Positions 16,014 through 24,986 of a stretch of 37,403 nt of DNA are shown piece by piece (position 1 is the first letter of the stretch; every line of letters starts with the position of its first letter). A model generated the notes under the pieces. The model ran no database searches and was not told the origin of the DNA. It was given only the letters and a program-made list of their open reading frames with translations. The position numbers and the translations under genes were made by a program. The stretch covers positions 1-37,403 of the forward strand of contig JAKATM010000003.1 in assembly GCA_021818765.1 (NCBI GenBank). The letters are read 5' to 3'. The stretch is from Thermoplasmata archaeon. Lineage in GTDB: Archaea; Thermoplasmatota; Thermoplasmata; Thermoplasmatales; Thermoplasmataceae.

Positions 16014-18407
16014 TCATGAGCCGCTCTTGATTGCCTTAAGTAGCTTTTCGTTTATTGCTAACGATTCAAGACCCTGCGCAATTCCTCGTTCCAGCAAAGG
16101 AGTGCTTATTCTCTTTAACAGGTCCTCCATCTCCTTTGTCCTGCCTAGCCCAATATATGGCGTTACTCCGAATATGAGCCTGCTGGGTGTTGCCGTTCCG
16201 ACGAAAACACTCGACATCCTCTTTGCGATTTCCGGAAGCTTCTTGAACGCTAGATCCCTGTTTACAGGGTCAACCCCCAGAGACGAGAAGTAAGATGTAA
16301 TATCCTGTTTCTTGATCTTTCCTTCATCAATCAGCTTGGTTACGAGGTTGTAACTCTCTTCACTCTTTCTATGTCCCATGGCTGATATGATCTTGACCCT
16401 GTCCTCATCGCTCTTGACCTTTGAAAGTTTGTACGCCATCTTCCTGACGTCAGAAAAGTGTAGTGCCGCAGCAATTGCGATTGCTCCCCTCATGTCCGGG
16501 ACCTCATTCTCCATGGAATCGAATTTCTTCGCAATTTCCGCCGCGAATCCCGGATCAATCATAGCGAGCCTCGCACTTAAGGTTCCACGGAGAATGGTAT
16601 CATTCACAGACTCACCCTTCTTCATGGTTCCCAGTCTTTCGAGCTGGGTTTTGTAGAACTTTATTGCAATATCGACGAGCTTTTTATTCTTGTGATCGAG
16701 CAGATACAACTGCTGGTACTGTGATGACATCTCCTGTACGACTGTGTTATCCTGATCCTCATTGAATTTTGAAATGTAATTTGCATATTTTTCAAAACTC
16801 AGCTTTCCCGACACCAGGAATGCGTACATATCAGATACGACGCCCCATCTGTCAAGATAGCTCATGCTCTTCCTATTGCTGAACATGTTCTCGTATGAGG
16901 CTTCATCATAGAGGACCCTGTAGAAACCTGACTCATCAGCATTCAGTTTAACAAAATCATGAGCGTCGATTTCCATGTGATCCGACTCCATCAACAATGC
17001 CTCTTCCTTTCCCTTCCTTTTCAATGTAAGCGGTATTGGCCAGGTCTCATTGGATTGGGATCCATCCAGCAGGAAACGCTTCTGTTCAAGGCGAAGTTTC
17101 TCTCCATTACGCTTCACCGATATGTATGGGTATCCAGGCCGCTTGATCCAAGCTTCCATGACTTTGCTTATGGGCTTGCCAGAAGCCTTCTCAATGCTCT
17201 TCCATAAATCTGAACCAGTTGCGTTCTGGTAAGAGAAAGTTGTCAGATAAGAGTGAATGCCCTGCCTGAATTCCTCATAACCTGCATATTTCTCAATCAT
17301 TCGCAGTATCATGCCTCCTTTGCCATAGCTTATCTGGTCAAATATTTGAGCTACTGTCTCCGGGTCCTTCACATCAACATCGATAGGATGAGTTTTCTGC
17401 AGAGAATCATCATTGAATGCCCCCGAGGCTCGTGTAAGCATCATTTCTCCCGTAATATTCCAGTCAGGGTAATATTTCTCGACCATCTTGTACATCATGA
17501 ATGTGGCAAAACTTTCGTTTAGCCAGAGATCGTTCCACCATTTCATCGTGACTAGGTCACCAAACCACTGGTGTGCAATCTCATGAGCAATTACCGAAGC
17601 GACTCTTTTCTTTGTTATCTCGCTTGTATTCCTGTTTACAAGAATAGCGGTTTCCCTGAAAGTAATGGCACCCCAGTTCTCCATTGCTCCCGCGCCAAAC
17701 TCCGGCACCGATATAAGATGCATTTTAGGAAGTGCATAACTTATCCCAAAGTATGTGTCAAAGAACTCGAGCGATTGCTTTCCAACCGTAATGGGGAAAT
17801 CAGTGCTGTCCAGATTATTTACAAGACCGCTGAGATACACATCCTTGTCCTTGTATTTTCCCGATCTGGTCTCGAACTTTCCTATTCCAAGATACAGGAG
17901 GTATGTAGACATCCTTGGAGTTTCATGAAATACGAATGTCTTCTTGCCCTTTGCAGTTTCCACGTTTTTTGCGGGCATATTTGAGATTACATCCAGGCCA
18001 TCATCCACCTTTACAGTCAACTTGAAAACAGCTTTCCAGCTTGGATCGTCGACGCATGGAAAAGCCATTCTTGCTCCGGTAGATTCAAATTGCGTGGTTA
18101 GCATCTCGCTTCCATCCACTGTCTTGGCAAGGTAGAGCCCCATCAGCGTTTTCGAAACATCGGCATGAAACTTTATCTTCAGGGAGGACTTCTTGCCAAA
18201 CTTTCCCTTTACAACAATCTCGTCACTCTTGGATCCCTTCTCATGTTTAACAATGGATCCATCCAGTTCCATGGAATCAACAACAGGTCCTGATAAATTG
18301 AGAAGCAGCGAGTCTGACTCGCCCTCCGTACTTATCGTTTCCTCACCTAAATAAGAGTGGCTGGAGAAATTCACATCAAGCGATATATCATATTTCTCTA
18401 TTTTCAT
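16014..18407 (-). CDS. M1 family zinc aminopeptidase (tricorn-interacting factor F2/F3 type)
   Basis: 797-aa gluzincin aminopeptidase. The substrate-binding 'GAMENWGAITFRE' lies near residue 236. The zinc site is 'HEIAHQWFGDLV' followed 18 residues after the second His by 'NESFA' (HEXXH-X18-E). The N-terminal beta domain, the catalytic domain (about 200-420), and the long helical C-terminal half match the 780-800-aa tricorn-interacting factors F2 and F3 of Thermoplasma. Those trim the peptides released by the proteasome and tricorn protease to single amino acids in the cytoplasm. No signal peptide is present, consistent with an internal enzyme. F2 and F3 cannot be told apart here. A minus-strand TATA at about 18429-18437 sits 26 nt before the ATG (leaderless). 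Confidence 0.92.
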   Translation of the reverse strand: MKIEKYDISLDVNFSSHSYLGEETISTEGESDSLLLNLSGPVVDSMELDGSIVKHEKGSKSDEIVVKGKFGKKSSLKIKFHADVSKTLMGLYLAKTVDGSEMLTTQFESTGARMAFPCVDDPSWKAVFKLTVKVDDGLDVISNMPAKNVETAKGKKTFVFHETPRMSTYLLYLGIGKFETRSGKYKDKDVYLSGLVNNLDSTDFPITVGKQSLEFFDTYFGISYALPKMHLISVPEFGAGAMENWGAITFRETAILVNRNTSEITKKRVASVIAHEIAHQWFGDLVTMKWWNDLWLNESFATFMMYKMVEKYYPDWNITGEMMLTRASGAFNDDSLQKTHPIDVDVKDPETVAQIFDQISYGKGGMILRMIEKYAGYEEFRQGIHSYLTTFSYQNATGSDLWKSIEKASGKPISKVMEAWIKRPGYPYISVKRNGEKLRLEQKRFLLDGSQSNETWPIPLTLKRKGKEEALLMESDHMEIDAHDFVKLNADESGFYRVLYDEASYENMFSNRKSMSYLDRWGVVSDMYAFLVSGKLSFEKYANYISKFNEDQDNTVVQEMSSQYQQLYLLDHKNKKLVDIAIKFYKTQLERLGTMKKGESVNDTILRGTLSARLAMIDPGFAAEIAKKFDSMENEVPDMRGAIAIAAALHFSDVRKMAYKLSKVKSDEDRVKIISAMGHRKSEESYNLVTKLIDEGKIKKQDITSYFSSLGVDPVNRDLAFKKLPEIAKRMSSVFVGTATPSRLIFGVTPYIGLGRTKEMEDLLKRISTPLLERGIAQGLESLAINEKLLKAIKSGS

Positions 18408-18475
18408 GCGTTGTGAATATTACTTTAAGTTTAATTCTATCGATCGGCAAGAACCGCTTCGTTGAGAAATGAGAA

Positions 18476-20497
18476 TCACAGCAGCTTGCCTGCAATTATC
18501 TCTGAGATATCGTTTATCTTTATCTTCTCCTCTCTGTTCGTTACCTTCCGTGCATCGTCAAGCATGATCATGCAGTACGGACAAGCCGTTACAAGATTCG
18601 TAGCACCGGTCTGGTCTGCCATTTCCATTCTCTTATGTGAGATCTTTGTTCCGGCGGTTTCATTCATCCAGAGTCTACCGCCACCTGCGCCACAACAGAG
18701 GGACTTTGACTTGTTCATAGCCATCTCAACTATGTTGCTGGAAACTGAACCAAGCGCCTCTCTTGGGGCATCGAATACCCTGTTGTATCTTCCGAGATAA
18801 CATGGGTCATGGAAGGTATACTTTGCCTCTTTGTCATCATCCTTTGCGACCTTAATCTTTCCTTCAGAAATAAGCTTGGAAATGTATTCGGTGTGGTGGA
18901 ACACTTCTACCTTATATCCCATTGAGGCGTAATCATTCTTAAGTGAGTTGAAGCAGTGTGGGCATGCTGTAATAATCTGTTTTACGTTGTGCTTCTTCAG
19001 CGTTTCGATGTTCTGGGTGGCGAGAGTCTGCGCCATGTATTCGTTACCCGTCCTCTTTGCAGGGTCACCTGTGCATTTCTCCTCCTCTCCTAGTATAGCA
19101 AAATTGATCTTCGCCTCCTTAAGAATCTTAACCACTGATTTTGCTATGTCGCTGTTTCTTGGATCAAAACTCGCGACACAGCCAACCCAGTAAAGGAGAT
19201 CAAAATCATCGCTTTGACTCTTTGAAACTATGTTTATCCCAAGGTCCTTAGCCCAGTCAGCCCGCGTCGATTGGGGATTGTTAAAGGGTGAATTATACAT
19301 CTCGAGGTTCCTGTACATGTCGATTGTCTCCTTCGGCGCCTTCCCCTCGTTCAGCACCAGCGACCTTCTCATGTTCACGATCTTGTCAAGGTGGTCGATC
19401 ATGACTGGGCACTGCTCCACACATGCCATACATGTCGTGCAGGACCACAGATCCTCCTCCGCAATCGCAGATCCAATTACAGGCTTGATCAGATCCGACT
19501 TTGCAGGGTCCGCATGCGACCTCCTCACCTCAGGACCTTCTGCAAGCACAACTTCCCTGAGGTCCCAAATTATATCCCTCGGGGAGAGGGTTTTCCCAGT
19601 CATAGCGGCTGGGCAGTTTGCAGTACACCTTCCACACTCAGTGCATGCATAGAAGTCAAGGTAATCCTTCCATGTGAAATCACGGATATCGGTAGCGCCG
19701 AACTTGGTTTCTTTCTCAAAGTCTATGGGCATCAACTGAGCCTGCGGCGTATCCTTCAACAGAAGGACATTGAAAGGAGCGGCAAGTAGGTGGAGATGCT
19801 TTGATCTGGGTATGTATATAAGGAAAACGAGAAAATCGAGTGCATGCACTGTCCAGACAGACCAGTAAAGATAGTAACCTGCCGGACCGGATATTTTTGG
19901 CAGGGATGTCGCAAGGGCATACGTTATCGGGGTGTATTCCGTTGGAAGCCCCGTCATAATTGCGCCTGGGATTGATTGCGTCACGCCGTCAATCCGGAGT
20001 ATGCCGAGAATGTAATAGCTAACCATCAGAGTTCCTACAAGGAAAAGTATAAACGCTGCCTCAAATCCGTTGAAACCCTGGTATCTGGGAATCCTTATAA
20101 CCCATCTTCGCAACACTGCATATATGACATCTGCGATCAGTATAGCAGCCATGATATCTACAGTGAGGAAGACCGCATCTGCAAGGCCGCCAGGAGGTAT
20201 CAGCACCTTCCCGGGGAACAGGCCAGTATAGAAGAAGCTCAGGGAATAGCCTGCGAATGCGATGAATCCCCAGAACATTATCGCGTGCATTATCCCGCCG
20301 GAAAGATCCTTGAAGAGCTTACCCTGCAAGAAGACGTTTCTTATGACGTAGTAAAGCCTTCTTCCTATGTTTGCCTTCATTTTCACCTTTTTCTGCGGTA
20401 TTTTGAATGCATTCCAAAGCAGGGAATAGACAGTGTAAAGGAAAAGCGAAAGAGCGATGATAACGCCAGCAAGCAGTAGAATCGAGAATTGGTACAT
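18476..20497 (-). CDS. Membrane FeS oxidoreductase (HdrDE-like, candidate ETF:quinone oxidoreductase)
   Basis: 673-aa fusion. The N-terminal membrane domain (about 1-260, five to six helices) has candidate haem-ligand histidines H71 ('GIMHAIMFWGF'), H218 ('WTVHALDF') and H234/H236 ('SKHLHLLAAP'), like NarI/HdrE cytochromes b. Two 4Fe-4S motifs follow: C285-C288-C291-C295 (CTECGRCTANC) and C353-C356-C359-C363 (CTTCMACVEQC). Two CCG domains end the protein, the second with 'HDPCYLGRYN' and 'CCGAGGG'. This order is that of the HdrD-like membrane oxidoreductases proposed to pass electrons from ETF to menaquinone. With three acyl-CoA dehydrogenases in the window, that role is a reasonable inference. 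Heterodisulfide reductase proper is unlikely without methanogenesis genes. The start is ATG with a TATA near 20549-20560 and a leader of about 30 nt. Confidence 0.82.
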   Translation of the reverse strand: MYQFSILLLAGVIIALSLFLYTVYSLLWNAFKIPQKKVKMKANIGRRLYYVIRNVFLQGKLFKDLSGGIMHAIMFWGFIAFAGYSLSFFYTGLFPGKVLIPPGGLADAVFLTVDIMAAILIADVIYAVLRRWVIRIPRYQGFNGFEAAFILFLVGTLMVSYYILGILRIDGVTQSIPGAIMTGLPTEYTPITYALATSLPKISGPAGYYLYWSVWTVHALDFLVFLIYIPRSKHLHLLAAPFNVLLLKDTPQAQLMPIDFEKETKFGATDIRDFTWKDYLDFYACTECGRCTANCPAAMTGKTLSPRDIIWDLREVVLAEGPEVRRSHADPAKSDLIKPVIGSAIAEEDLWSCTTCMACVEQCPVMIDHLDKIVNMRRSLVLNEGKAPKETIDMYRNLEMYNSPFNNPQSTRADWAKDLGINIVSKSQSDDFDLLYWVGCVASFDPRNSDIAKSVVKILKEAKINFAILGEEEKCTGDPAKRTGNEYMAQTLATQNIETLKKHNVKQIITACPHCFNSLKNDYASMGYKVEVFHHTEYISKLISEGKIKVAKDDDKEAKYTFHDPCYLGRYNRVFDAPREALGSVSSNIVEMAMNKSKSLCCGAGGGRLWMNETAGTKISHKRMEMADQTGATNLVTACPYCMIMLDDARKVTNREEKIKINDISEIIAGKLL

Positions 20498-20682
20498 CAG
20501 TCACCACACCGGAGATTCAGGTAATCCACTTGTCAATATGTAATCGCATTATATTTATTGTTTCCCTAATCTTTCTAAGAGATTCCAGTTCTTATCAAAA
20601 CAGCTCTTCGAACATGGTTGATCAAAGCGCATCAAGATAATTCATTTCGAAATATTCCTGCTATGTTCTTGACAAAACATGA

Positions 20683-23586
20683 TTACTTACGCCGACGACG
20701 TGATGCCACTATTCCTGCAGATATAAGAGTCAAAGCGAGTAGCGTAAGCAAGATCTGAATTTCCATGTTCGAAAGAATGGAATTATAAATAGAACCAAGT
20801 ATGCCATTCGACTTGCCCCTCGAAAAAGTTATAGACTCGTTCACCTCGTGGCCAGCCACAACGATCGAACCATTAGATGGGCTTGCGTTATATCCTCCAG
20901 GGGCGGAAACATTGAACGCAAGGGTCGAATTAGCGAAGTAAAAGATGATAGACGTGTTGGTTCCAGAGAGAGTTTGGTTTCCAAGCATGACTGACCATTC
21001 AGTTCCAGCCGGAAGCCCGGTTTCACTGAATACCACGGGTGTAAGATACAATCTGAATGATATATTTATGATGGATGGTTTTCCGCCAGAAACTGTCAGA
21101 GCTTTTAACGATGAATTGAAATATGACCTGTTTGAGCTCCAGGCGTGATAAGTATATGTGCCATTCATCAGATCTACCACTATGTTCGAGGTGTTAGATG
21201 ATGCATTAAATGTGTGCCCCGATGAGTTGGTTATGTTGACATACCAGAATCCAGAAGGCAGGCCTTTCTCAATAAATGTCTCCGCATACAATACCGGGCC
21301 AAAGATGATCGTAATGTTGACTGACCTATTTCCTGATACAGTAAAGGTCCCGCTTCTATTCAAGGGTCTGTAATCCGCATTTGTAGATTCAGGGAAATAG
21401 CGGTAAGTTCCGTTTTTGAGGAAGATTTCAACAGACTTCGAAGTTGAGACCTGACCGGTTATATTCGCCGTCTCGTTATATATATAGATAGACCACGGCG
21501 TACCTGGCGGCAGACCCGACTCTTCAAATGAAGCGGAAAATCTTGAAACCATGAATTTGATATCTATAGTCTTCGATCCATTCACTGTAATATTTCCGGA
21601 AGAAGGGTATGCTAAATACGACTGGTTCTCGCTTGAAACATTGTAGGAGTAAGAACCGTTCGAAAGACAGTATGTTATATTCGAACCTGACAATGCAGAT
21701 TCTTTTTTCCCGGACAAGTTTACGAACCATTTACCAGAAGACAGGCCGGACTCATTGAAAGTCACCCTGTGTCCGAGCTGGATACTTACAAGGTTATAGG
21801 AATTTATGCTCCCCCAGCCAACGGAGAGGCTATACCCGTTTCCTGCTGCGAAATCTGCGTTAGAGCCGTTCTTGATAAAATAAAAGACAGGTTTTCCAGA
21901 TAAATTTCCAGAGACCTGTTCTTGCCCAAGCTTGTAGAGGATAGGGTTGATAAAACCCTCCGGTTTCCCTAGCGAATGATCGATAACGGCGACCTGTCCC
22001 GCAACAAGCGGGGATGCAATACTCGTTCCGTCCACTTCTGCATAATAGGCTTGCCCATTAATTGAAATGTAGATTGACATGTTTGCTCCATCGGCTGCGA
22101 TATCCGGTGTACCCCTTCCAGACGCAGCACCAGTTATTGGTTCAGCTTCTGATATGACCTTGCTGACATACGATGAGGATTGCTGCCAATCCGGCTCTGA
22201 AAAAATCTTGCTTACTCCGCCCTGGGAGCCGTTTCCTGGGTCGGGTGTGTTGAACCAGACAGCCTCTGAAGAAATACCAGTGGTTCCACTGCCATTACTG
22301 GACTGCGTTCCAGATAGGTAGGTGAAAGCACCTCCCACAGCCAGTGTTCCAAAATTATTGTACGCCATTGAAGCCGGAAAGGATGGTACAGGAGACGGTG
22401 TGTTGCCATTATCGCCAGAAGATGCTATGACAGTTATTCCCCTAGCTGCCGCCTCCATTTCGTATTGCATCCAGGTTGAGTCATTGCAATCCTGAGTCCC
22501 CCATGAATTAGATATCGCCACAACTTTTGAAAGCGCAGAATCGACTGTTGCATTATAGCTCGGAGAAAGCACGGATGCAAAAGCAACATTCAGGTCAGCA
22601 ATAGATGGTGCGGATCCGTAAACTTCTACAATCGATGCTCCAGGAGCAGTTGAACCGGCCATTTCAAGATCGAGTGTGCTCTCCACATTTGCATCAGTTG
22701 AGTCATATTGAGCAGATTGACCCGGCGGCAGTGCACCGCAGACTGGATATCCATAAACAGAAGGGACAGGCTCCTCTGAGGGCAGGTTATTTTTGAAGTA
22801 TGTCGATATGTCAAGAGGGTCAAAGGGTGCAACCGACACATTGGAACTGTTATGCCCGGCCCAGAGTATGGTTGCAATAGTGGAATTGGAAGGATAACCA
22901 TACTGCTTGAAAAGTTCATTAAGCTGGTACGCAGCCTGAAAATCTGAGCCGTAAAGTGCCTGGCTTGTTCCAGAGCCGGTGAAGAGGGGCGACAGGCTGG
23001 GTATAAACCTGTCACTAAGACCCGAGATCGACGTAATTTTTCCAAAGTTTGCATCCAGGCTGAGCGCAGCATCTGGAGCAAAAAATAACCTTCCAGGAGC
23101 CTTGAAAACCATGATTTCCGTATGGAAAACATCTTCAAACTGTGTAACTGTTGCTGTCAATGATATAGATACCCTGTCTTCAAACGTTCTTGATACATTC
23201 AGGCCCTGCGATCTGAAATAGTTCACATACGAATTGTATTCGGTATAGCTTGGCGAGAATTGTGAAACGAACTGTTTCTCGCTCAGATATCTGTGATACT
23301 CAGGAGAGAATGGATCCTGGAGGTTCATCAGAAGATGGCTCAATTGCGCGGTGTTCCTGAATTCCAGTGTTACAAGGACATTCAGCTTCTTGCTTTGATT
23401 CATTGGTCCAACTTGCATATCCGGTCCAAGATATGTGCACGAAGCATCCGCGGATATGTACTGAGAAGTATTCGGATACAAGGAGGCTCGAGGTTCGCTT
23501 GAATAAGTATTATCATGCATTAAACCAAGCCCTGAAATAAGGATCAGGAGTAACGCGATTGCCCATGCAATGTAAGCATACTTCAC
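20683..23586 (-). CDS. Secreted S53 (sedolisin/kumamolisin) protease with C-terminal repeats and membrane anchor
   Basis: 967-aa acid protease. An N-terminal hydrophobic segment (about 5-24) acts as signal. A pro-kumamolisin domain (about 65-200; 'DPFSPEYHRYLSEKQF') should hold it inactive until exported. The catalytic domain has E302 and D306 ('ESTLDLEMAG'), oxyanion Asp D392 in 'SSGDNG', and nucleophile S522 in 'DGTSIASP', the Ser-Glu-Asp set of sedolisins active at low pH. About 340 residues of tandem beta repeats follow, then a helix and 'RRRRK' at the very end, which would tether the enzyme to the outside of the membrane. Asn-X-Ser/Thr sites are abundant, as expected of an N-glycosylated archaeal surface protein. 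Start GTG at 23586, 27 nt from a TATA box. Confidence 0.92.
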   Translation of the reverse strand: MKYAYIAWAIALLLILISGLGLMHDNTYSSEPRASLYPNTSQYISADASCTYLGPDMQVGPMNQSKKLNVLVTLEFRNTAQLSHLLMNLQDPFSPEYHRYLSEKQFVSQFSPSYTEYNSYVNYFRSQGLNVSRTFEDRVSISLTATVTQFEDVFHTEIMVFKAPGRLFFAPDAALSLDANFGKITSISGLSDRFIPSLSPLFTGSGTSQALYGSDFQAAYQLNELFKQYGYPSNSTIATILWAGHNSSNVSVAPFDPLDISTYFKNNLPSEEPVPSVYGYPVCGALPPGQSAQYDSTDANVESTLDLEMAGSTAPGASIVEVYGSAPSIADLNVAFASVLSPSYNATVDSALSKVVAISNSWGTQDCNDSTWMQYEMEAAARGITVIASSGDNGNTPSPVPSFPASMAYNNFGTLAVGGAFTYLSGTQSSNGSGTTGISSEAVWFNTPDPGNGSQGGVSKIFSEPDWQQSSSYVSKVISEAEPITGAASGRGTPDIAADGANMSIYISINGQAYYAEVDGTSIASPLVAGQVAVIDHSLGKPEGFINPILYKLGQEQVSGNLSGKPVFYFIKNGSNADFAAGNGYSLSVGWGSINSYNLVSIQLGHRVTFNESGLSSGKWFVNLSGKKESALSGSNITYCLSNGSYSYNVSSENQSYLAYPSSGNITVNGSKTIDIKFMVSRFSASFEESGLPPGTPWSIYIYNETANITGQVSTSKSVEIFLKNGTYRYFPESTNADYRPLNRSGTFTVSGNRSVNITIIFGPVLYAETFIEKGLPSGFWYVNITNSSGHTFNASSNTSNIVVDLMNGTYTYHAWSSNRSYFNSSLKALTVSGGKPSIINISFRLYLTPVVFSETGLPAGTEWSVMLGNQTLSGTNTSIIFYFANSTLAFNVSAPGGYNASPSNGSIVVAGHEVNESITFSRGKSNGILGSIYNSILSNMEIQILLTLLALTLISAGIVASRRRRK
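20830..21775 (-). repeat. Four tandem surface-domain repeats in the S53 protease
   Basis: Four copies of a unit of about 75-85 residues begin 'FNESGLSSGKWFVN', 'FEESGLPPGTPWSI', 'FIEKGLPSGFWYVN' and 'FSETGLPAGTEWSV', so the shared pattern is F-x-E-x-G-L-[PS]-x-G-x-x-W-x-[VI]. Each ends in a 'NGTYxY'-type strand. They look like Ig-like stalk or adhesion domains that recur in surface proteins of this archaeal group. Boundaries are approximate. Confidence 0.75.
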
Positions 23587-23607
23587 TCAGTGGCATTATC
23601 TAATGGG

Positions 23608-23620
23608 ATAAAATAATTAA
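23608..23620. promoter_or_regulatory. Near-palindromic TATA region serving both strands
   Basis: ATAAAATAATTAA lies about 27 nt before the GTG of the S53 protease on the minus strand. On the plus strand it lies about 30 nt before an ATG at 23644 that opens a 30-codon frame. Confidence 0.45.
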
Positions 23621-23643
23621 TGGTGCAAATCAGGTAGCCCTTA

Positions 23644-23736
23644 ATGGATCCAGAAATTTTAAATTTGCTGAGCAAGAAATTGTCACCATTCCCGGAGAAG
23701 ATTGCCTTCAAAAAATCAATCGTTCCAGAGGTGTAA
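23644..23736 (+). CDS. Possible 30-aa small protein
   Basis: An ATG-to-TAA frame of 30 codons starting MDPEILNLLSKK and ending FKKSIVPEV. It has a plausible composition (alternating Leu/Ile and Lys/Glu, able to form an amphipathic helix) and a TATA box about 30 nt before the ATG, as for verified-looking genes in this window. It is divergent from the S53 protease. There is no homology I recognise, and a chance frame or a gene remnant is quite possible. The rest of 23737-23806 shows nothing. Confidence 0.25.
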   Translation: MDPEILNLLSKKLSPFPEKIAFKKSIVPEV

Positions 23737-23806
23737 GTAATCATTTAGAACCTCAACCTGGTATCAACGAAGCTGCCATCCATTAGGTTGCACTGCATTT
23801 ATGTGA

Positions 23807-24940
23807 CTATCGTTTCTGCATCAGAAAAATGTATTCATGCTTGAAGACATAATATCCACCTGCAAGTGCGCGATATCTCCATAGCTCCTTCTGGCTCCTT
23901 TTACCTCTAGTGTCCTCAAAATTCTTGACTATAATACTTTTAAGAGTGAACCCGCATTCCATAAGCTTTTGCATGGAATAGAAACCAACCGGTATCCAGG
24001 ATCCTGATGCATACTTATCTCCTATCACCATGACCAAATGCCCTCCTTTAGCCAAAAGATGATAACACTTATCCGCTATTACAGACAGGCGTTCCAGAAA
24101 CATTTCCAGACTGGCAGAATTAGAAAGATCTCGCTCATCGGTGCTGAAATGTATAATGTCAAAATATGGTGGATGCAATAATATCAGCTTTGGCGAGGGC
24201 GCTCCAAGATCCGCAAACATCTGGTTAAAATCAGCAGCCAGGCTGTCTGCGTTAATCATTATTGTCCTTGGTCTGGATGCATCCTTAAGTGCATTCAGCA
24301 CACCAGTGACCCTCGCGGTCGTTTCTGCATTCAGGTCGATTCCAATTGAATTTCTACCAAGGTTCGAAGCTTCAAAAAGCGTCGTTCCACTGCCAGCGAA
24401 TGGATCAAATACCCAGTCATTCTTTTTAGTGAATCTAAGCATGAACTGCCTCGGTATCTGAGGGACAAAATTCCCCCAGTACCACGCTGAGTTTCCCTTG
24501 GAACTTTCTCTCCTGTCTAAATGCCAGTAGCTATCCGTAATAATATCCTTATAAATTTTCCACTGATTCAGATTCAGGTCATTTATCCCGTTGCTTTTGT
24601 GCCTGACAAGCGATCTTGAGAGCCTTTTCAGGTAGTAATCCATGCGTTCCTCGGTATATGCTGACATTGCCTGATCCACTTCATCAAGCAGATATGAAAG
24701 GGAAACCATATTTCCATCATCGAGAAGGCCGTCAGTTAAAGGCGGCAATTGAAGGGATAAGATCTCCTCCTTAAGGTTCTTCAATCCATTGAATTTAGTC
24801 TCTTTGCCGCTTAACTTAGCGATACGATCAACTAATTTCACAAGTTTATCGTCAATACGAACCTTGAAATCGCTATTCTTGTTGAGATTTCCTGAATGTT
24901 TATCGCCTTGTGGTGTTTTTTTTCCTATCCCTTTTTCCAT
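23807..24940 (-). CDS. DNA methyltransferase, N6-adenine/N4-cytosine type
   Basis: 377-aa SAM-dependent methylase of the N6_N4_Mtase fold. Motif I is 'DPFAGSGTTLFEA' (D179 onward, SAM binding) with 'SIGIDLN' after it. The catalytic motif IV is 'LLHPPYFD' (H256-P-P-Y), a variant of [DNS]PPY seen in tRNA- and DNA-methylases of this group. Motif I precedes motif IV, unlike the beta-class order. The first 140 residues are charged and helical ('KLVDRIAKLSGKETKFNG') and may recognise DNA. No restriction endonuclease lies next to it, so it is either an orphan methylase or part of a wider defence/signalling cluster with the genes at 24987-29128. An RNA substrate cannot be excluded. It is divergent from the phosphotransferase, 46 bp away. 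Confidence 0.8.
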   Translation of the reverse strand: MEKGIGKKTPQGDKHSGNLNKNSDFKVRIDDKLVKLVDRIAKLSGKETKFNGLKNLKEEILSLQLPPLTDGLLDDGNMVSLSYLLDEVDQAMSAYTEERMDYYLKRLSRSLVRHKSNGINDLNLNQWKIYKDIITDSYWHLDRRESSKGNSAWYWGNFVPQIPRQFMLRFTKKNDWVFDPFAGSGTTLFEASNLGRNSIGIDLNAETTARVTGVLNALKDASRPRTIMINADSLAADFNQMFADLGAPSPKLILLHPPYFDIIHFSTDERDLSNSASLEMFLERLSVIADKCYHLLAKGGHLVMVIGDKYASGSWIPVGFYSMQKLMECGFTLKSIIVKNFEDTRGKRSQKELWRYRALAGGYYVFKHEYIFLMQKR

Positions 24941-24986
24941 CTTATGTCTCCATTAAGACAAGGCAGGATTTAAGATTGTTATCTGC

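Noticed and set aside
19976-20479. 167-codon plus-strand frame opposite the FeS oxidoreductase
   Set aside because: Antisense shadow of the membrane domain with no recognisable features.
22626-23138. 170-codon minus-strand frame inside the S53 protease gene in another frame
   Set aside because: Same strand but a different frame from the protease, whose catalytic residues run straight through this stretch.
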